The notes under the pieces: model-generated
What the model was told of the DNA's origin: nothing
The model's database searches: none
The model's input: the letters and a program-made list of their open reading frames with translations, nothing else
NCBI GenBank assembly: GCA_900472575.1
Contig: UCIV01000034.1
Location: forward strand, 1-64,000
DNA from: Hyphomicrobiales bacterium
GTDB lineage: Bacteria > Pseudomonadota > Alphaproteobacteria > Rhizobiales > Rhizobiaceae
Direction: 5' to 3'
DNA length: 64,000 nt
Part shown: positions 16,466-25,827 of the stretch, piece by piece
Position numbering within the stretch: the stretch's first letter is position 1
Layout: each line of letters starts with the position of its first letter
Program-made: the position numbers and the translations under genes

Positions 16466-17617
16466 ATGGTCGCGCGCTACACGACGGCAGAATCGGTGAC
16501 GGAAGGTCATCCCGACAAGGTTTGCGACCAGATTTCGGACGCCATTCTCGACGCCCATCTTGCGCAGGATCCGATGGCGCGCGTGGCGGCCGAAGTTTTG
16601 GTTTCGGGCAACACCGTTCATATCGCAGGCGAGGTGACGTCGCGGGCTTCGGTTGATGTGACCCGCGTTGCGCGCGATGTGATCCGGCGTATCGGCTATA
16701 TCGATCCCAAGCTGGGCTTCGATGCGGATGGGTGTTTCGTCCTCGTGGATCTGCATGAGCAGTCGCCCGATATCGCACAGGGTGTGGTCCGCGAGACGGA
16801 TTTCGGCGCCGGAGACCAGGGGATTTTCTACGGTTACGCCAGCAATGAAACCGAAAGCCTGATGCCTGCCTCGATCGATTTTGCCCACAAGCTGACCCGC
16901 AGGTTGGCAGAGGTGCGCAAGAGTGGCCGTCTCGCCTGGCTGCGGCCGGATGGCAAGGCACAGGTGACATTCGCCCATGATAAGGAGGGCCGGCCGGAAA
17001 GGCTGATCAGCATCGTGGTCTCGACCCAGCATTCGGGCGAGATCGAACGCGAGGAGTTGCTGCGCGGCGTGCTGGAAGAGGTTATCGCGCCGGTGATGGG
17101 GCCATGGCTGAAGCGCGATACGCGGGTTCTCATCAATCCGACAGGGCGTTTCGTCAAAGGCGGCCCCGCGGCCGATACGGGGCTTACCGGGCGCAAGATC
17201 ATCGTCGACACCTATGGCGGCATCGGTCGTCACGGGGGAGGCGCCTTTTCCGGTAAGGACGCAACCAAGGTCGACCGAACCGGGGCCTATATGGCGCGCT
17301 ATATCGCCAAAAACATCGTTTCCGCCGGACTTGCGACAAATTGCGAAATTTCGCTGGCTTTTGCGATAGGTCAGAAAGAACCGGAAATGGTGGCGGTATC
17401 ATCCGCGGAGAAATTGTCGGTCGATTCCGCTTTGCTTGAGGAGGCGATACGCGAGCTTTTCCCGCTCAGCGTATCCGGAATGATCGATGTGCTTGGACTG
17501 AGACGTCCGATATTCGAGAAAACCGCTTCTTACGGCCATTTCGGCCGTGACGCGGAGGGGTGGTCATGGGAGCAGACCGACCGAGCGGGCAGCCTGAGGA
17601 GGTGGTGCCGCAGATAA
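16466..17617 (+). CDS. metK: S-adenosylmethionine synthetase, locus-dedicated copy
   Basis: This 383-residue protein is the normal MetK length (384 in E. coli). Hallmarks are the N-terminal TAESVTEGHPDKVCDQISDA, the GGGAFSGKD phosphate loop and DATKVDRTGAY. The start at 16466 has AAGGAGG six bases before; an upstream frame from 16391 is not used. It makes SAM from methionine and ATP, and its place between the activase and the sensor genes points to supplying the activase with SAM when the pathway is induced. A housekeeping metK should exist elsewhere. Its 3' end overlaps the histidine kinase gene by 52 bases. Confidence 0.94.
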   Translation: MVARYTTAESVTEGHPDKVCDQISDAILDAHLAQDPMARVAAEVLVSGNTVHIAGEVTSRASVDVTRVARDVIRRIGYIDPKLGFDADGCFVLVDLHEQSPDIAQGVVRETDFGAGDQGIFYGYASNETESLMPASIDFAHKLTRRLAEVRKSGRLAWLRPDGKAQVTFAHDKEGRPERLISIVVSTQHSGEIEREELLRGVLEEVIAPVMGPWLKRDTRVLINPTGRFVKGGPAADTGLTGRKIIVDTYGGIGRHGGGAFSGKDATKVDRTGAYMARYIAKNIVSAGLATNCEISLAFAIGQKEPEMVAVSSAEKLSVDSALLEEAIRELFPLSVSGMIDVLGLRRPIFEKTASYGHFGRDAEGWSWEQTDRAGSLRRWCRR

Positions 17618-18939
17618 ATCCGGAGATCACGATCTTTCCGGCCGCGATAGATCGGCCAGCTGAAAATTCGCTGGCGACCAAGGCCGCGCGACGCAAGAGA
17701 TTGCTGGAGCTGATGAGCACCGAAATGCTCCAGAAGGTCCAGGACAATTTCAGCGCTGCGGTCGGGGTGGCGATGGTAATCGTTGATCCGGAAGGCGTAC
17801 CGGTCACCAAGCCGTCCGGGTTTTCGGCATTCTGCCAAGCGGTTCGAGCTCGGGCCGAGTGGCGGGAACGGTGTTTTCACTGCGATGCCGTGGGTGGTCG
17901 CACCGCGCTCTCCACCGGGGAGCCATCTATCTATCGATGCCACTGCAGTCTGGTCGATTTTGCGGCTCCCATCATCGTGCGCGGTGAATATCTCGGGGCG
18001 GTCATTTGCGGCCAGGTCAAGCTTACCTCGGATGAAGGTGCGACCGGTCTCGTCGATCTTTCGAATATCTTTCCCTTCGAAGGGTCGTGGCGAGAGCATC
18101 AGCCGCTGCTGGACGAGCACCACCGGATCAACGAGGTAACCTACGAGAAGCTCCGGTCGGCTGCCTATTCGTTGTTTTATATCGCATCGCATATCGTCGA
18201 GGAGAGTTATTCCCGCGGTGTGGCACAGGAGCTTTATGCAAAGAACCTGAGGCTTGCGGAGGAATCGAAACGGCGGGCAGAGCTTGAAAGGCTTCTGCGA
18301 GAGGCTGAACTGCAGGCTCTTTCCTACCAGGTTAACCCGCATTTCCTGTTCAACGTCCTGAACACAATCGGCCGTCTGGCGTTGGTCGAAAACGCACCTG
18401 AAACCGAAAACACGGTGCATTCCTTTGCAGAGATGATGCGTTACGTGCTGAAAAAGAGCGGGTCGCAATTCGTGCCATTGCAAATGGAAGTGGAGCACGT
18501 TCGCAATTACCTTCATCTCCTGAAGCTTCGAGTCGGTGATCGTTTCGAGTTCTCGCTCGATGTGCCGGAGGAGTTTCTCGACGTGCTCTGTCCGGTCATG
18601 GTGCTCCAGCCGATCGTCGAGAACTGCATCAGTTATGCGATAGAGCCGCGCGAGAGCGGCGGCGTGATCGAGATCTCCGCCTACCGCGACGGGGTCGAGC
18701 TGATCATCGACATCGTCGACAACGGTGACGGCATCTCGTCGGAGCGCAAGCAGGCGGTTCTGCGCGGCGAGGCGGATCGCGGCGGACGCAAGAGTATTGG
18801 GATCTACAATATCGATAGCCGGCTTCGTTATTACTTCGGCACGGATCATGGACTGGAGATTCTCAGTCCTTTTCGCCAGGGGCGCGGGACGCTGGTGCGC
18901 ATGCGTTTCCCTCTGGAATTCGAGCCGTTCGACTTCTGA
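17566..18939 (+). CDS. PocR-domain sensor histidine kinase (LytS/YesM type)
   Basis: The protein has 457 residues from ATG 17566 (GGAGGGG at 17554-17560; a GTG at 17560 would add two). It has no membrane segments, so it senses something in the cytoplasm. Residues about 50-215 form a PocR-type ligand domain with its Cys-rich centre (ERCFHCDAVG, then YRCHCSLVDFAAPI). A coiled coil follows (about 225-255), then a His_kinase domain with the phosphoacceptor in NPHFLFNVLN and an HATPase with N box (VENCISYA) and G box (DNGDGIS). PocR domains sense diols in the propanediol regulon, so a 1,2-propanediol or glycerol sensor is likely. Partner: the response regulator at 18974. It overlaps metK by 52 bases. 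Confidence 0.9.
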   Translation: MGADRPSGQPEEVVPQINPEITIFPAAIDRPAENSLATKAARRKRLLELMSTEMLQKVQDNFSAAVGVAMVIVDPEGVPVTKPSGFSAFCQAVRARAEWRERCFHCDAVGGRTALSTGEPSIYRCHCSLVDFAAPIIVRGEYLGAVICGQVKLTSDEGATGLVDLSNIFPFEGSWREHQPLLDEHHRINEVTYEKLRSAAYSLFYIASHIVEESYSRGVAQELYAKNLRLAEESKRRAELERLLREAELQALSYQVNPHFLFNVLNTIGRLALVENAPETENTVHSFAEMMRYVLKKSGSQFVPLQMEVEHVRNYLHLLKLRVGDRFEFSLDVPEEFLDVLCPVMVLQPIVENCISYAIEPRESGGVIEISAYRDGVELIIDIVDNGDGISSERKQAVLRGEADRGGRKSIGIYNIDSRLRYYFGTDHGLEILSPFRQGRGTLVRMRFPLEFEPFDF

Positions 18940-18973
18940 AGGGCGGGCGGCTGACGCTTGAGAGGAGATTTGC

Positions 18974-20068
18974 ATGTTCAACATGGCAATCGTCGAAGAC
19001 GAGGAACTGGAGCGGCGCGCCCTGCGCTCGATCATCGAGCGCAATACGGATGACATCAGGATCGTCGGCGAAGCGAAGAACGGTTCTGAAGCGGTCAAGC
19101 TGCTTGAAAGCGAACGCATCGACGTGATGCTGCTCGACATCAAGATCCCGCGTCCCAACGGGCTGGAACTGCTGCAGATGGTGCGTGAGCGGCATCTGGC
19201 GACGAAAGTGCTGATCGTTACGGCTTATGACTATTTCGACATCATGCAGGCCGCGATCCAGTACAAGGCGGACGGCTTTCTGTTGAAGCCGGTGCGGACC
19301 GAGGCATTGCTCGATGGCGTACGTGATTGCCTGGCCCTGCCGATACCTGAAAAGACGGTGCCGAACCTGCATCTGGTCCCGACCATGGATGCCGACGAGG
19401 AGGAGACAGAGGACGAAATCGACATCGCCGACCGTATTCGGTCTTTGGTCGAAAGGCGCGCCTATCGCGACTGCCTTCGTCTGGTGCGGACGCGGCTGGA
19501 AGGCATCTATGCTCACAAGGACGTGGCGCCGCGCCATGAAGTGCTCGATCTTGCCGAAATCCTGACGGATCTTCTGGAGGAGATGGACCGCAAATTACCG
19601 TTGCCGATGGCGCGGCAGGTCGCAGAGCTGGAAAACCAGCGCCTCGATGCCCGCAGCCAGTACAAGGTCCAGGAATTGCTATGTCAGATCACCGACATTC
19701 TTTTCGACCCCGGACAGGAGCATGGCGGGGCAGCCGGGGAGCGGATCGAAACAGTTCTGCATTTCATCGAGCGCAATCTCTCCAAGGGGGTAACGCTTGA
19801 GGACGCGGCGGAATTTGCGCATGTCAGCCCCTGTTATCTCAGCCGGCTGTTTCGCAAGAAAATGAATACGACCTTCATTTCCTATCTGAAGGGGCAGCGG
19901 ATCGAGCGCGCCAAGGTTTTGCTGCAAAACAGCGACCTGCCGATCAGCAATGTTTCGCTGGACCTTTCCTATGCGGATGCGAACTATTTCTGCAAGGCGT
20001 TCAAGAAGGAGGTCGGCATCTCGCCTTCGGAATACCGGCAGCAGTTCCAGAAAGCGCGCGTCGGGTGA
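18974..20068 (+). CDS. response regulator with AraC-type DNA-binding domain (YesN-like)
   Basis: This 364-residue protein has a receiver domain at 1-120: acidic pocket VEDEE, phosphoacceptor Asp55 in LLDIKIP, Thr in VTAYDY and Lys in LLKPV. A linker of about 130 residues rich in charged helices follows, and then a C-terminal double helix-turn-helix AraC domain (LEDAAEFAHVSPCYLSRLFRK, and NVSLDLSYADANYFCKAFKKEVG). It completes a two-component pair with the PocR kinase and is the last gene of the microcompartment operon. The 21-bp spaced GGTCAA repeats at 3742-3784 are the best candidate target seen. Confidence 0.92.
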   Translation: MFNMAIVEDEELERRALRSIIERNTDDIRIVGEAKNGSEAVKLLESERIDVMLLDIKIPRPNGLELLQMVRERHLATKVLIVTAYDYFDIMQAAIQYKADGFLLKPVRTEALLDGVRDCLALPIPEKTVPNLHLVPTMDADEEETEDEIDIADRIRSLVERRAYRDCLRLVRTRLEGIYAHKDVAPRHEVLDLAEILTDLLEEMDRKLPLPMARQVAELENQRLDARSQYKVQELLCQITDILFDPGQEHGGAAGERIETVLHFIERNLSKGVTLEDAAEFAHVSPCYLSRLFRKKMNTTFISYLKGQRIERAKVLLQNSDLPISNVSLDLSYADANYFCKAFKKEVGISPSEYRQQFQKARVG

Positions 20069-20075
20069 ACTAACG

Positions 20076-20345
20076 TCAGTCGGAAGCCGTTTTCCTGTCC
20101 TTGGGGCAGATGGCGACACAGCCGTCTTCCACCGTCACGAAAGCCAGCCCGCCCTCTTCGAAGGCGCGCCTGAGCTGGGCTTCGGTCGAGCGATGGACCT
20201 CGTGGCGATCACCTTCATAGTCCCTGATCGTGCTACGGGACACGCCTGAGCGATCCGCCAGATCGCCTTGCGTCCAGTCGAGGAAGCCACGGCCTGCCCG
20301 ACAGAGCGCCGGCGACAAAATCTTTCCCTGATCCGGTTGACCCAT
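20076..20345 (-). CDS. small XRE-family helix-turn-helix regulator
   Basis: This is an 89-residue protein (108 bases of upstream frame in 20346-20381 would add 12 residues). An XRE helix-turn-helix covers most of it: LCRAGRGFLDWTQGDLADRSGVSRSTIRDYE, followed by a beta segment AFEEGGLAFVTVEDGCV, a common design in rhizobial genomes. It converges with the response regulator (seven bases between stops) and is divergent from the mrp operon. An inverted repeat CCATAT-N17-ATATGG at 20359-20387 covers its start and could be an autoregulatory site. The target is unknown. Confidence 0.78.
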   Translation of the reverse strand: MGQPDQGKILSPALCRAGRGFLDWTQGDLADRSGVSRSTIRDYEGDRHEVHRSTEAQLRRAFEEGGLAFVTVEDGCVAICPKDRKTASD

Positions 20346-20451
20346 TGTTCCAAATTGCCCATATTGGTCAGAATAAATCATATATGGCAGTTTGATCCGG
20401 TTGGCTAGTGGGGCACCCCATTACATGATAAAGGACTGAAATGCCTCGAGA

Positions 20452-23394
20452 ATGAAGGGATGGGACATTGGGATAACGCTTGCGCCGCACTTTCTTGTCT
20501 TGCTGCTGGCCCTGCCGTTTATCGGAAGTCTCCTTTCCGTACTGCTCCTGAACACGGCATCGACGGCTTTGCCGTCGCGACTGGCCTCGCTGGTGGCGTT
20601 CGGCTGCCTCGCCATTACCGTGTTTGCCTATCCGCAGGTGACCGACGGCAATGTCCTTCGTTACACCATAGAATGGATCCCTCAGCTCGGGCTGAATTTT
20701 TCGCTGCGTCTGGACGGTTTCGCCTGGATGTTCTGCGTGCTGATCAACGGCATCGGCTTCCTGGTTACGGTTTACGCCCGCTACTACATGTCCGAGGAAG
20801 ATCCGGTTCCGCGGTTCTTTTCCTTCTTTCTCGCATTCATGGGGGCGATGCTCGGCATCGTGCTTTCCGGCAATGTGATCCTGCTTTCAATCTTCTGGGA
20901 ACTGACGAGCATCTCGTCCTTCCTTCTGATCAGCTACTGGAACAACTCGGCTGCGGCGCGCGATGGCGCCCGTATGGCCCTGACGATTACGGGTATCGGC
21001 GGTTTCTGCCTGCTGATCGGCCTTCTTCTGCTTGGCAATATTGTCGGCAGCTACGATCTCGACAAGATCCTCGCCTCAGGTGATCTGATCCGCAGTCACT
21101 CGCTCTATGTTCCGGCGCTGGTCTTCATCCTGCTCGGTGCGCTGACGAAAAGTGCGCAGTTTCCGTTTCATTTCTGGCTGCCGAATGCCATGGCGGCGCC
21201 CACGCCAGTGTCCGCCTTCCTTCATTCGGCAACCATGGTGAAGGCCGGGGTCTTCCTGCTGGCACGTTTTTCGCCCGCCCTTTCCGGTACCTACGAATGG
21301 TTCTTCATTCTGGGAGCCGCCGGCATTGTTACGCTTCTGCTCGGCGCATTTTTCGCGATCTTCCAGCAGGATCTGAAAGGGCTTCTCGCCTATTCGACCA
21401 TCAGCCATCTCGGGCTGATCACTACGCTGCTCAGTCTCGGAAGTCCGCTGGCCACGGTGGCCGCGATCTTCCACATGCTCAACCACGCGACCTTCAAGGC
21501 ATCGCTGTTCATGGCGGCTGGTATCATCGATCATGAGACCGGAACGCGCGACATGCGGCGATTAAGCGGGCTATTCCGCTATCTGCCCTATACAGCGACG
21601 CTTGCCATGGTGGCGAGCGCGGCTATGGCGGGCGTGCCGCTGCTCAACGGCTTCCTGTCAAAGGAAATGTTCTTCGCCGAGGCAATCGAGACGCATGCGG
21701 ATTCGGTTCTCGACATCATCCTCCCCTATGTCGCAACGCTTGCCGGCGCGTTCAGCGTCGCCTATTCGCTGCGCTTCATCCATACGGTCTTCTTCGGTCC
21801 GTCGCCAACCAATCTGCCGAAGGATACGCCGCACGAACCGCCGCGCTGGATGCGTTTTCCGATCGAGCTGCTGGTCGTCATCTGCCTGATCGTCGGGATC
21901 GTGCCGGCATTTTCGGTCGGGCCGTTCCTGCATACAGCTGTGGTCAGCGTGCTCGGTACGCAGACGCCGGAATACAGCCTTTCCATGTGGCACGGCTTCA
22001 ACCTGCCGCTGATCATGAGCCTTATCGCGCTTGTCGGTGGCGCGGCGCTCTATTTCGTCCTGAGCCATTATCTTGCGACCTGCGAGGACGGTCCTCCGCT
22101 GATCAGGCGGCTCAAGGGGCAGCGCATCTTCGAGCGCATTCTGGTCGAGGTTTCCTGGCGCTGGGCGCGCATGGCCGAGCAGCGGATCGGCACGCGCAAT
22201 CTGCAGCCGCAATTGCGCTGGGTTGTCGTGACCGGTTTCCTGGCGGGACTGCTGCCGCTCTGGCATTCCGGTTTCGAGCCACGGACCTTCGTCTTTTCGG
22301 GCGTCGACAAGGTGTTTGCCGGCATCTGGCTGGTCGGTATCTGCCTTGCGCTCGGCACGGCCTATCTCGCCAAATACCACCGGCTTGCCGCACTGGTCAT
22401 GTTGGGCGGCATCGGGCTTATCGTCTGCATCACGTTTGTCTGGCTTTCAGCTCCGGATCTCGCGATCACCCAGCTGCTGGTCGAGATCGTTACCACCGTT
22501 CTCATTCTTCTCGGCCTGCGCTGGCTGCCCAAGCGGACGGAGAAGATGGATGAATCAGTGACCTTCCGCGCCCGTTTCCGGCGTTTCCGCGACCTACTGA
22601 TTGCGATCATCTGCGGTATCGGCATGACCTTCATTGCCTATGCCGTCATGACAATGCCGGTGCCGGATGCGATCGCGACCTACTTCCTGGAGAACGCCTA
22701 TTCCGAAGGTGGTGGTCGCAATGTCGTCAACGTTATTCTCGTCGATTTCCGCGGGTTCGATACGCTCGGCGAAATCGTTGTTCTCGGCATCGTTGCACTC
22801 ACCGTCTTCGCGCTTCTCCGCCGTTTCCGTCCGGCGCCTGACACGATGGTCATGCCTGAACAGCAGCGGATCCAGAACCGTTTTGATGAGGAGCGGCCGG
22901 AGCGGAACGCAGGCGATACGGTGCGCGAATACCTGCTCGTGCCATCGGTGATCATGCAGTGGATGTTCCCGGTCATCATCACCTTTGCCGTCTATCTCTT
23001 CATACGCGGGCATGATTTGCCGGGCGGCGGCTTCTCGGCCGGGTTGACGCTGTCGATCGCCTTCCTGCTGCAATATCTGGCGGGCGGTACGCGCTGGGCG
23101 GAAGACCGCATCCGCATCCTGCCACTCTGGTGGATGGGGCTCGGGCTGATCATCGCCACGCTCACGGGCATAGGCGCATGGTTCCTCGGCTATCCGTTCC
23201 TGACGTCCCATTCGCAGTATCTGACGCTGCCGCTCATCGGCAAGGTGCCGGCTGCAACGGCGTTGCTCTTCGATCTCGGGGTGTTCCTTCTGGTGGTAGG
23301 GTCGACGGTGCTTATTCTCGTCGCGCTTGCGCACCAGTCCATCCGCATAACCCGCCTTCGCACGATCGAGGCCGAAAAGGCGAAGGAGAGCTAA
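20452..23394 (+). CDS. mrpA: Mrp/Pha-type Na+(K+)/H+ antiporter subunit A, fused with subunit B
   Basis: In this 980-residue membrane protein, residues 1 to about 780 are the NuoL/MrpA part (FWELTSISSFLLISYW; KSAQFPFHFWLPNAMAAPTPVSAFLHSATMVKAG, here quoted in part as family hallmarks). The last about 150 residues (after VREYLLVPSVIMQW, with the GHDLPGGGFSAGL motif) are MrpB. A+B fusion is usual in alphaproteobacteria (PhaAB). It forms the proton- and cation-conducting core of a seven-subunit complex that exports Na+ or K+ for alkali and salt tolerance, related to complex I. The ATG at 20452 has no good Shine-Dalgarno; AAAGGA is about 17 bases away. First gene of a six-gene operon. Confidence 0.94.
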   Translation: MKGWDIGITLAPHFLVLLLALPFIGSLLSVLLLNTASTALPSRLASLVAFGCLAITVFAYPQVTDGNVLRYTIEWIPQLGLNFSLRLDGFAWMFCVLINGIGFLVTVYARYYMSEEDPVPRFFSFFLAFMGAMLGIVLSGNVILLSIFWELTSISSFLLISYWNNSAAARDGARMALTITGIGGFCLLIGLLLLGNIVGSYDLDKILASGDLIRSHSLYVPALVFILLGALTKSAQFPFHFWLPNAMAAPTPVSAFLHSATMVKAGVFLLARFSPALSGTYEWFFILGAAGIVTLLLGAFFAIFQQDLKGLLAYSTISHLGLITTLLSLGSPLATVAAIFHMLNHATFKASLFMAAGIIDHETGTRDMRRLSGLFRYLPYTATLAMVASAAMAGVPLLNGFLSKEMFFAEAIETHADSVLDIILPYVATLAGAFSVAYSLRFIHTVFFGPSPTNLPKDTPHEPPRWMRFPIELLVVICLIVGIVPAFSVGPFLHTAVVSVLGTQTPEYSLSMWHGFNLPLIMSLIALVGGAALYFVLSHYLATCEDGPPLIRRLKGQRIFERILVEVSWRWARMAEQRIGTRNLQPQLRWVVVTGFLAGLLPLWHSGFEPRTFVFSGVDKVFAGIWLVGICLALGTAYLAKYHRLAALVMLGGIGLIVCITFVWLSAPDLAITQLLVEIVTTVLILLGLRWLPKRTEKMDESVTFRARFRRFRDLLIAIICGIGMTFIAYAVMTMPVPDAIATYFLENAYSEGGGRNVVNVILVDFRGFDTLGEIVVLGIVALTVFALLRRFRPAPDTMVMPEQQRIQNRFDEERPERNAGDTVREYLLVPSVIMQWMFPVIITFAVYLFIRGHDLPGGGFSAGLTLSIAFLLQYLAGGTRWAEDRIRILPLWWMGLGLIIATLTGIGAWFLGYPFLTSHSQYLTLPLIGKVPAATALLFDLGVFLLVVGSTVLILVALAHQSIRITRLRTIEAEKAKES

Positions 23395-23732
23395 TGGAGA
23401 TCATCCTTTCCATCGCCATCGGCGTCATGACCAGTTGCGGCGTGTGGCTCATCCTGCGTCCGCGCACCTATCAAGTCATCATCGGGCTCTCGCTCCTGTC
23501 TTATGCAGTGAACCTGTTCATCTTCAGCGTCGGTGGCGTGAAGACGAATGTTCCGCCAATTCTGAGTGAAGGGGGCGGGCATGACCTTCTGGCCGATCCG
23601 GTGCCGCAGGCGCTGGTGCTGACCGCCATCGTCATCGGATTTGCAACGACGGCACTCTTCCTCGTTGTCCTGCTCGCTTCACGCGGCATGACCGGCACCG
23701 ACCATGTGGACGGCAGAGGGGAGAAGCGATGA
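23394..23732 (+). CDS. mrpC: Mrp antiporter subunit C (NuoK-like)
   Basis: This is a 112-residue membrane protein with three helices, homologous to NuoK: LRPRTYQVIIGLSLLSYAVNLFIFSVG, and DPVPQALVLTAIVIGFA, the MrpC signature containing the conserved DPxPQALVLTAIVI. The ATG overlaps the mrpA stop by one base and GAAGGAG precedes it. Confidence 0.95.
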   Translation: MEIILSIAIGVMTSCGVWLILRPRTYQVIIGLSLLSYAVNLFIFSVGGVKTNVPPILSEGGGHDLLADPVPQALVLTAIVIGFATTALFLVVLLASRGMTGTDHVDGRGEKR

Positions 23733-25351
23733 ACGGCTGGTCGCATCACCTCATCATCGCACCGATCCTGATCCCGCTTGTGGCAGCGGCCATCCTGGTT
23801 GTCATCGATGAACGACAGCGCGTGACCAAGGCGATGGTAAGCCTCGTCTCGATGCTTCTGCTTCTGACGGTCGCCTTCATTCTTTTCCGCATCGAAAGCG
23901 GCCCGAACGGCTACGAAGGTGTCTATCTGCTCGGCAACTGGTCGGCGCCGTTCGGTATCGTTCTCGTGCTGGACGGCCTGTCTGCCCTGATGCTGCTTCT
24001 GACAGCGTCGGTCGCTGTCGCCGCACTCGTCTATTCGCTGGCGCGCTGGCATGCGATGGGCTCGCATTTTCATTCGATGTTCCAGTTGCTGCTGATGGGC
24101 GTGAACGGCGCTTTCCTGACCGGCGACCTGTTCAATCTCTTCGTTTTCTTCGAGGTGATGCTCGCGGCATCCTATGGTCTGTTGTTGCACGGTTCGGGTC
24201 AGCTGCGCGTCAAGGCCGGGATGCACTATATCGCGGTCAACCTTGCGGCAGCGCTGCTCTTCCTGATCGGCGTCAGCCTGATCTACGGCACGGCCGGCAC
24301 GCTCAATATGGCGGATCTCGCGGCCCGTATTCCGGACATGGAAGCGGATCGCAGAATGCTGATGGAGGCGGGCGCCGGGGTGCTCGGCATTGCCTTCCTG
24401 ATCAAGGCCGGCATGTGGCCGCTCTGCTTCTGGCTGCCCACGGCCTATAGCGCAGCTTCGGCCCCGGTTGCCGGCGTTTTTGCCATCCTCAGCAAGCTCG
24501 GCATCTATGTCATCCTGCGGCTGACCATGCTCCTCTTCGATAACGGGCCGTCGGCCGGCTTCGGTTCCACGGTGCTGCTCTATGGCGGCATGGCGACGCT
24601 GATCTTCGGTACGATCGGTATCCTGGCATCGCAAGCACTCGGCAGGTTGGCCGGCTTTTCGGTGCTTGTGTCTTCAGGCACGCTGCTGATGGTTCTCGGC
24701 ATCAATGATGGTGCGGTGTCCTCGGGTGCGCTGCTTTATCTGGTCAGTTCGACGCTGACGATCAGCGCCTTCTTCATGCTGATCGAGCTTGTCGAACGAA
24801 GCCAGGATGCAGGCGCCAACGTTCTTGCCGTGACGATGGAAGCCTATGGCGATGCCGACGAGGACGAGCCGGAAGAGGGCGATGGTGTTACCATGCCCGG
24901 CACGATGGCGATCCTCGGTACCTGCTTTGCCATGTGCGGCATTCTTCTCTCCGGCCTGCCGCCGCTCTCGGGTTTCATCGCCAAGTTCGCCATGCTGTCG
25001 GCAATGATGGGCACCGGTGCGATCGGTGTTCCGCCAACTGCCCCCGTCTGGACGCTGATCATCCTCGTCATCCTGTCCGGTGTCGCAGCGCTGATTTCGA
25101 TGACGCGCGTGGGTATCCGTACCTTCTGGACCTCGCTGGAAGGCGTAGTGCCAAGGGTTCTGGTGATCGAGATCGTGCCGGTGATGTTCCTTCTGGCGCT
25201 GACTCTGTTTCTGACGGTGCAGGCAAACTCGGCGATGCAGTATATGGATACGACCATCCGTACGCTCAGCAATCCGAGCCTCTATATCGACGCGGTGCGC
25301 AATGCGACGGTCGTGCCGGGTGTCGATGACGGCACAGGGGGGGGGCACTGA
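23729..25351 (+). CDS. mrpD: Mrp antiporter subunit D (NuoM/N-like)
   Basis: This is a 540-residue polytopic proton-translocating subunit. Typical motifs are GDLFNLFVFFEVMLAASYGLLLHG and KAGMWPLCFWLPTAYSAASAPV, with the conserved Glu and Lys in the membrane helices. Its start overlaps mrpC by four bases (ATGA). A charged cytoplasmic loop around residues 370-390 (DADEDEPEEGDG) is unusually acidic. Confidence 0.95.
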   Translation: MNGWSHHLIIAPILIPLVAAAILVVIDERQRVTKAMVSLVSMLLLLTVAFILFRIESGPNGYEGVYLLGNWSAPFGIVLVLDGLSALMLLLTASVAVAALVYSLARWHAMGSHFHSMFQLLLMGVNGAFLTGDLFNLFVFFEVMLAASYGLLLHGSGQLRVKAGMHYIAVNLAAALLFLIGVSLIYGTAGTLNMADLAARIPDMEADRRMLMEAGAGVLGIAFLIKAGMWPLCFWLPTAYSAASAPVAGVFAILSKLGIYVILRLTMLLFDNGPSAGFGSTVLLYGGMATLIFGTIGILASQALGRLAGFSVLVSSGTLLMVLGINDGAVSSGALLYLVSSTLTISAFFMLIELVERSQDAGANVLAVTMEAYGDADEDEPEEGDGVTMPGTMAILGTCFAMCGILLSGLPPLSGFIAKFAMLSAMMGTGAIGVPPTAPVWTLIILVILSGVAALISMTRVGIRTFWTSLEGVVPRVLVIEIVPVMFLLALTLFLTVQANSAMQYMDTTIRTLSNPSLYIDAVRNATVVPGVDDGTGGGH

Positions 25352-25827
25352 TGCTTCCCTATCCGATCCTGACGATCTCGCTGACGCTGATGTGGATGCT
25401 GCTCAACAGCTTCACGCTCGGACATCTGATCCTCGGCGCGCTGGTTGCGGTATTTGCCTCCTGGGCGATGGCGTCGCTTAGGCCGGACAAACCGAAGCTG
25501 AACAAGTGGTACCTTCTGCCCAAGCTGTTCTTCATCGTGCTTTACGATATCGCGCTTTCCAACATCGCGGTGGCGTGGCTGATCATCCGGGGCCGAACGA
25601 AGGGTGGGAAGGCCGGTTTCCTGACGATCCCACTGGAGATCAAGGACCGCACCGCGCTGGCGCTTTTGGCGATCATCCTGACGAGCACGCCCGGATCAGT
25701 CTGGCTGGAATATGATTCCTATGACGGTTCGATCCTTATGCATGTGCTCAATCTCGATGAGGAAGAGCAGTGGATCGCAACGATCAAGAACCGCTATGAA
25801 AAGTTGCTGATGGAGATATTCGCATGA
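25351..25827 (+). CDS. mrpE: Mrp antiporter subunit E
   Basis: This 158-residue protein has two or three N-terminal membrane helices and a cytoplasmic C-terminal domain. It contains the MrpE signature region where TAL...LTSTPGSVWLEYD is followed by MHVLNLDEEEQW. It shares its first base with the mrpD stop codon. Confidence 0.93.
   Translation: MLPYPILTISLTLMWMLLNSFTLGHLILGALVAVFASWAMASLRPDKPKLNKWYLLPKLFFIVLYDIALSNIAVAWLIIRGRTKGGKAGFLTIPLEIKDRTALALLAIILTSTPGSVWLEYDSYDGSILMHVLNLDEEEQWIATIKNRYEKLLMEIFA

Noticed and set aside
3844..20068. Recently acquired genomic island
   Set aside because: No integrase, transposase, direct repeats or tRNA border at the ends, and base composition looks like that of the flanks; acquisition cannot be argued from this window.
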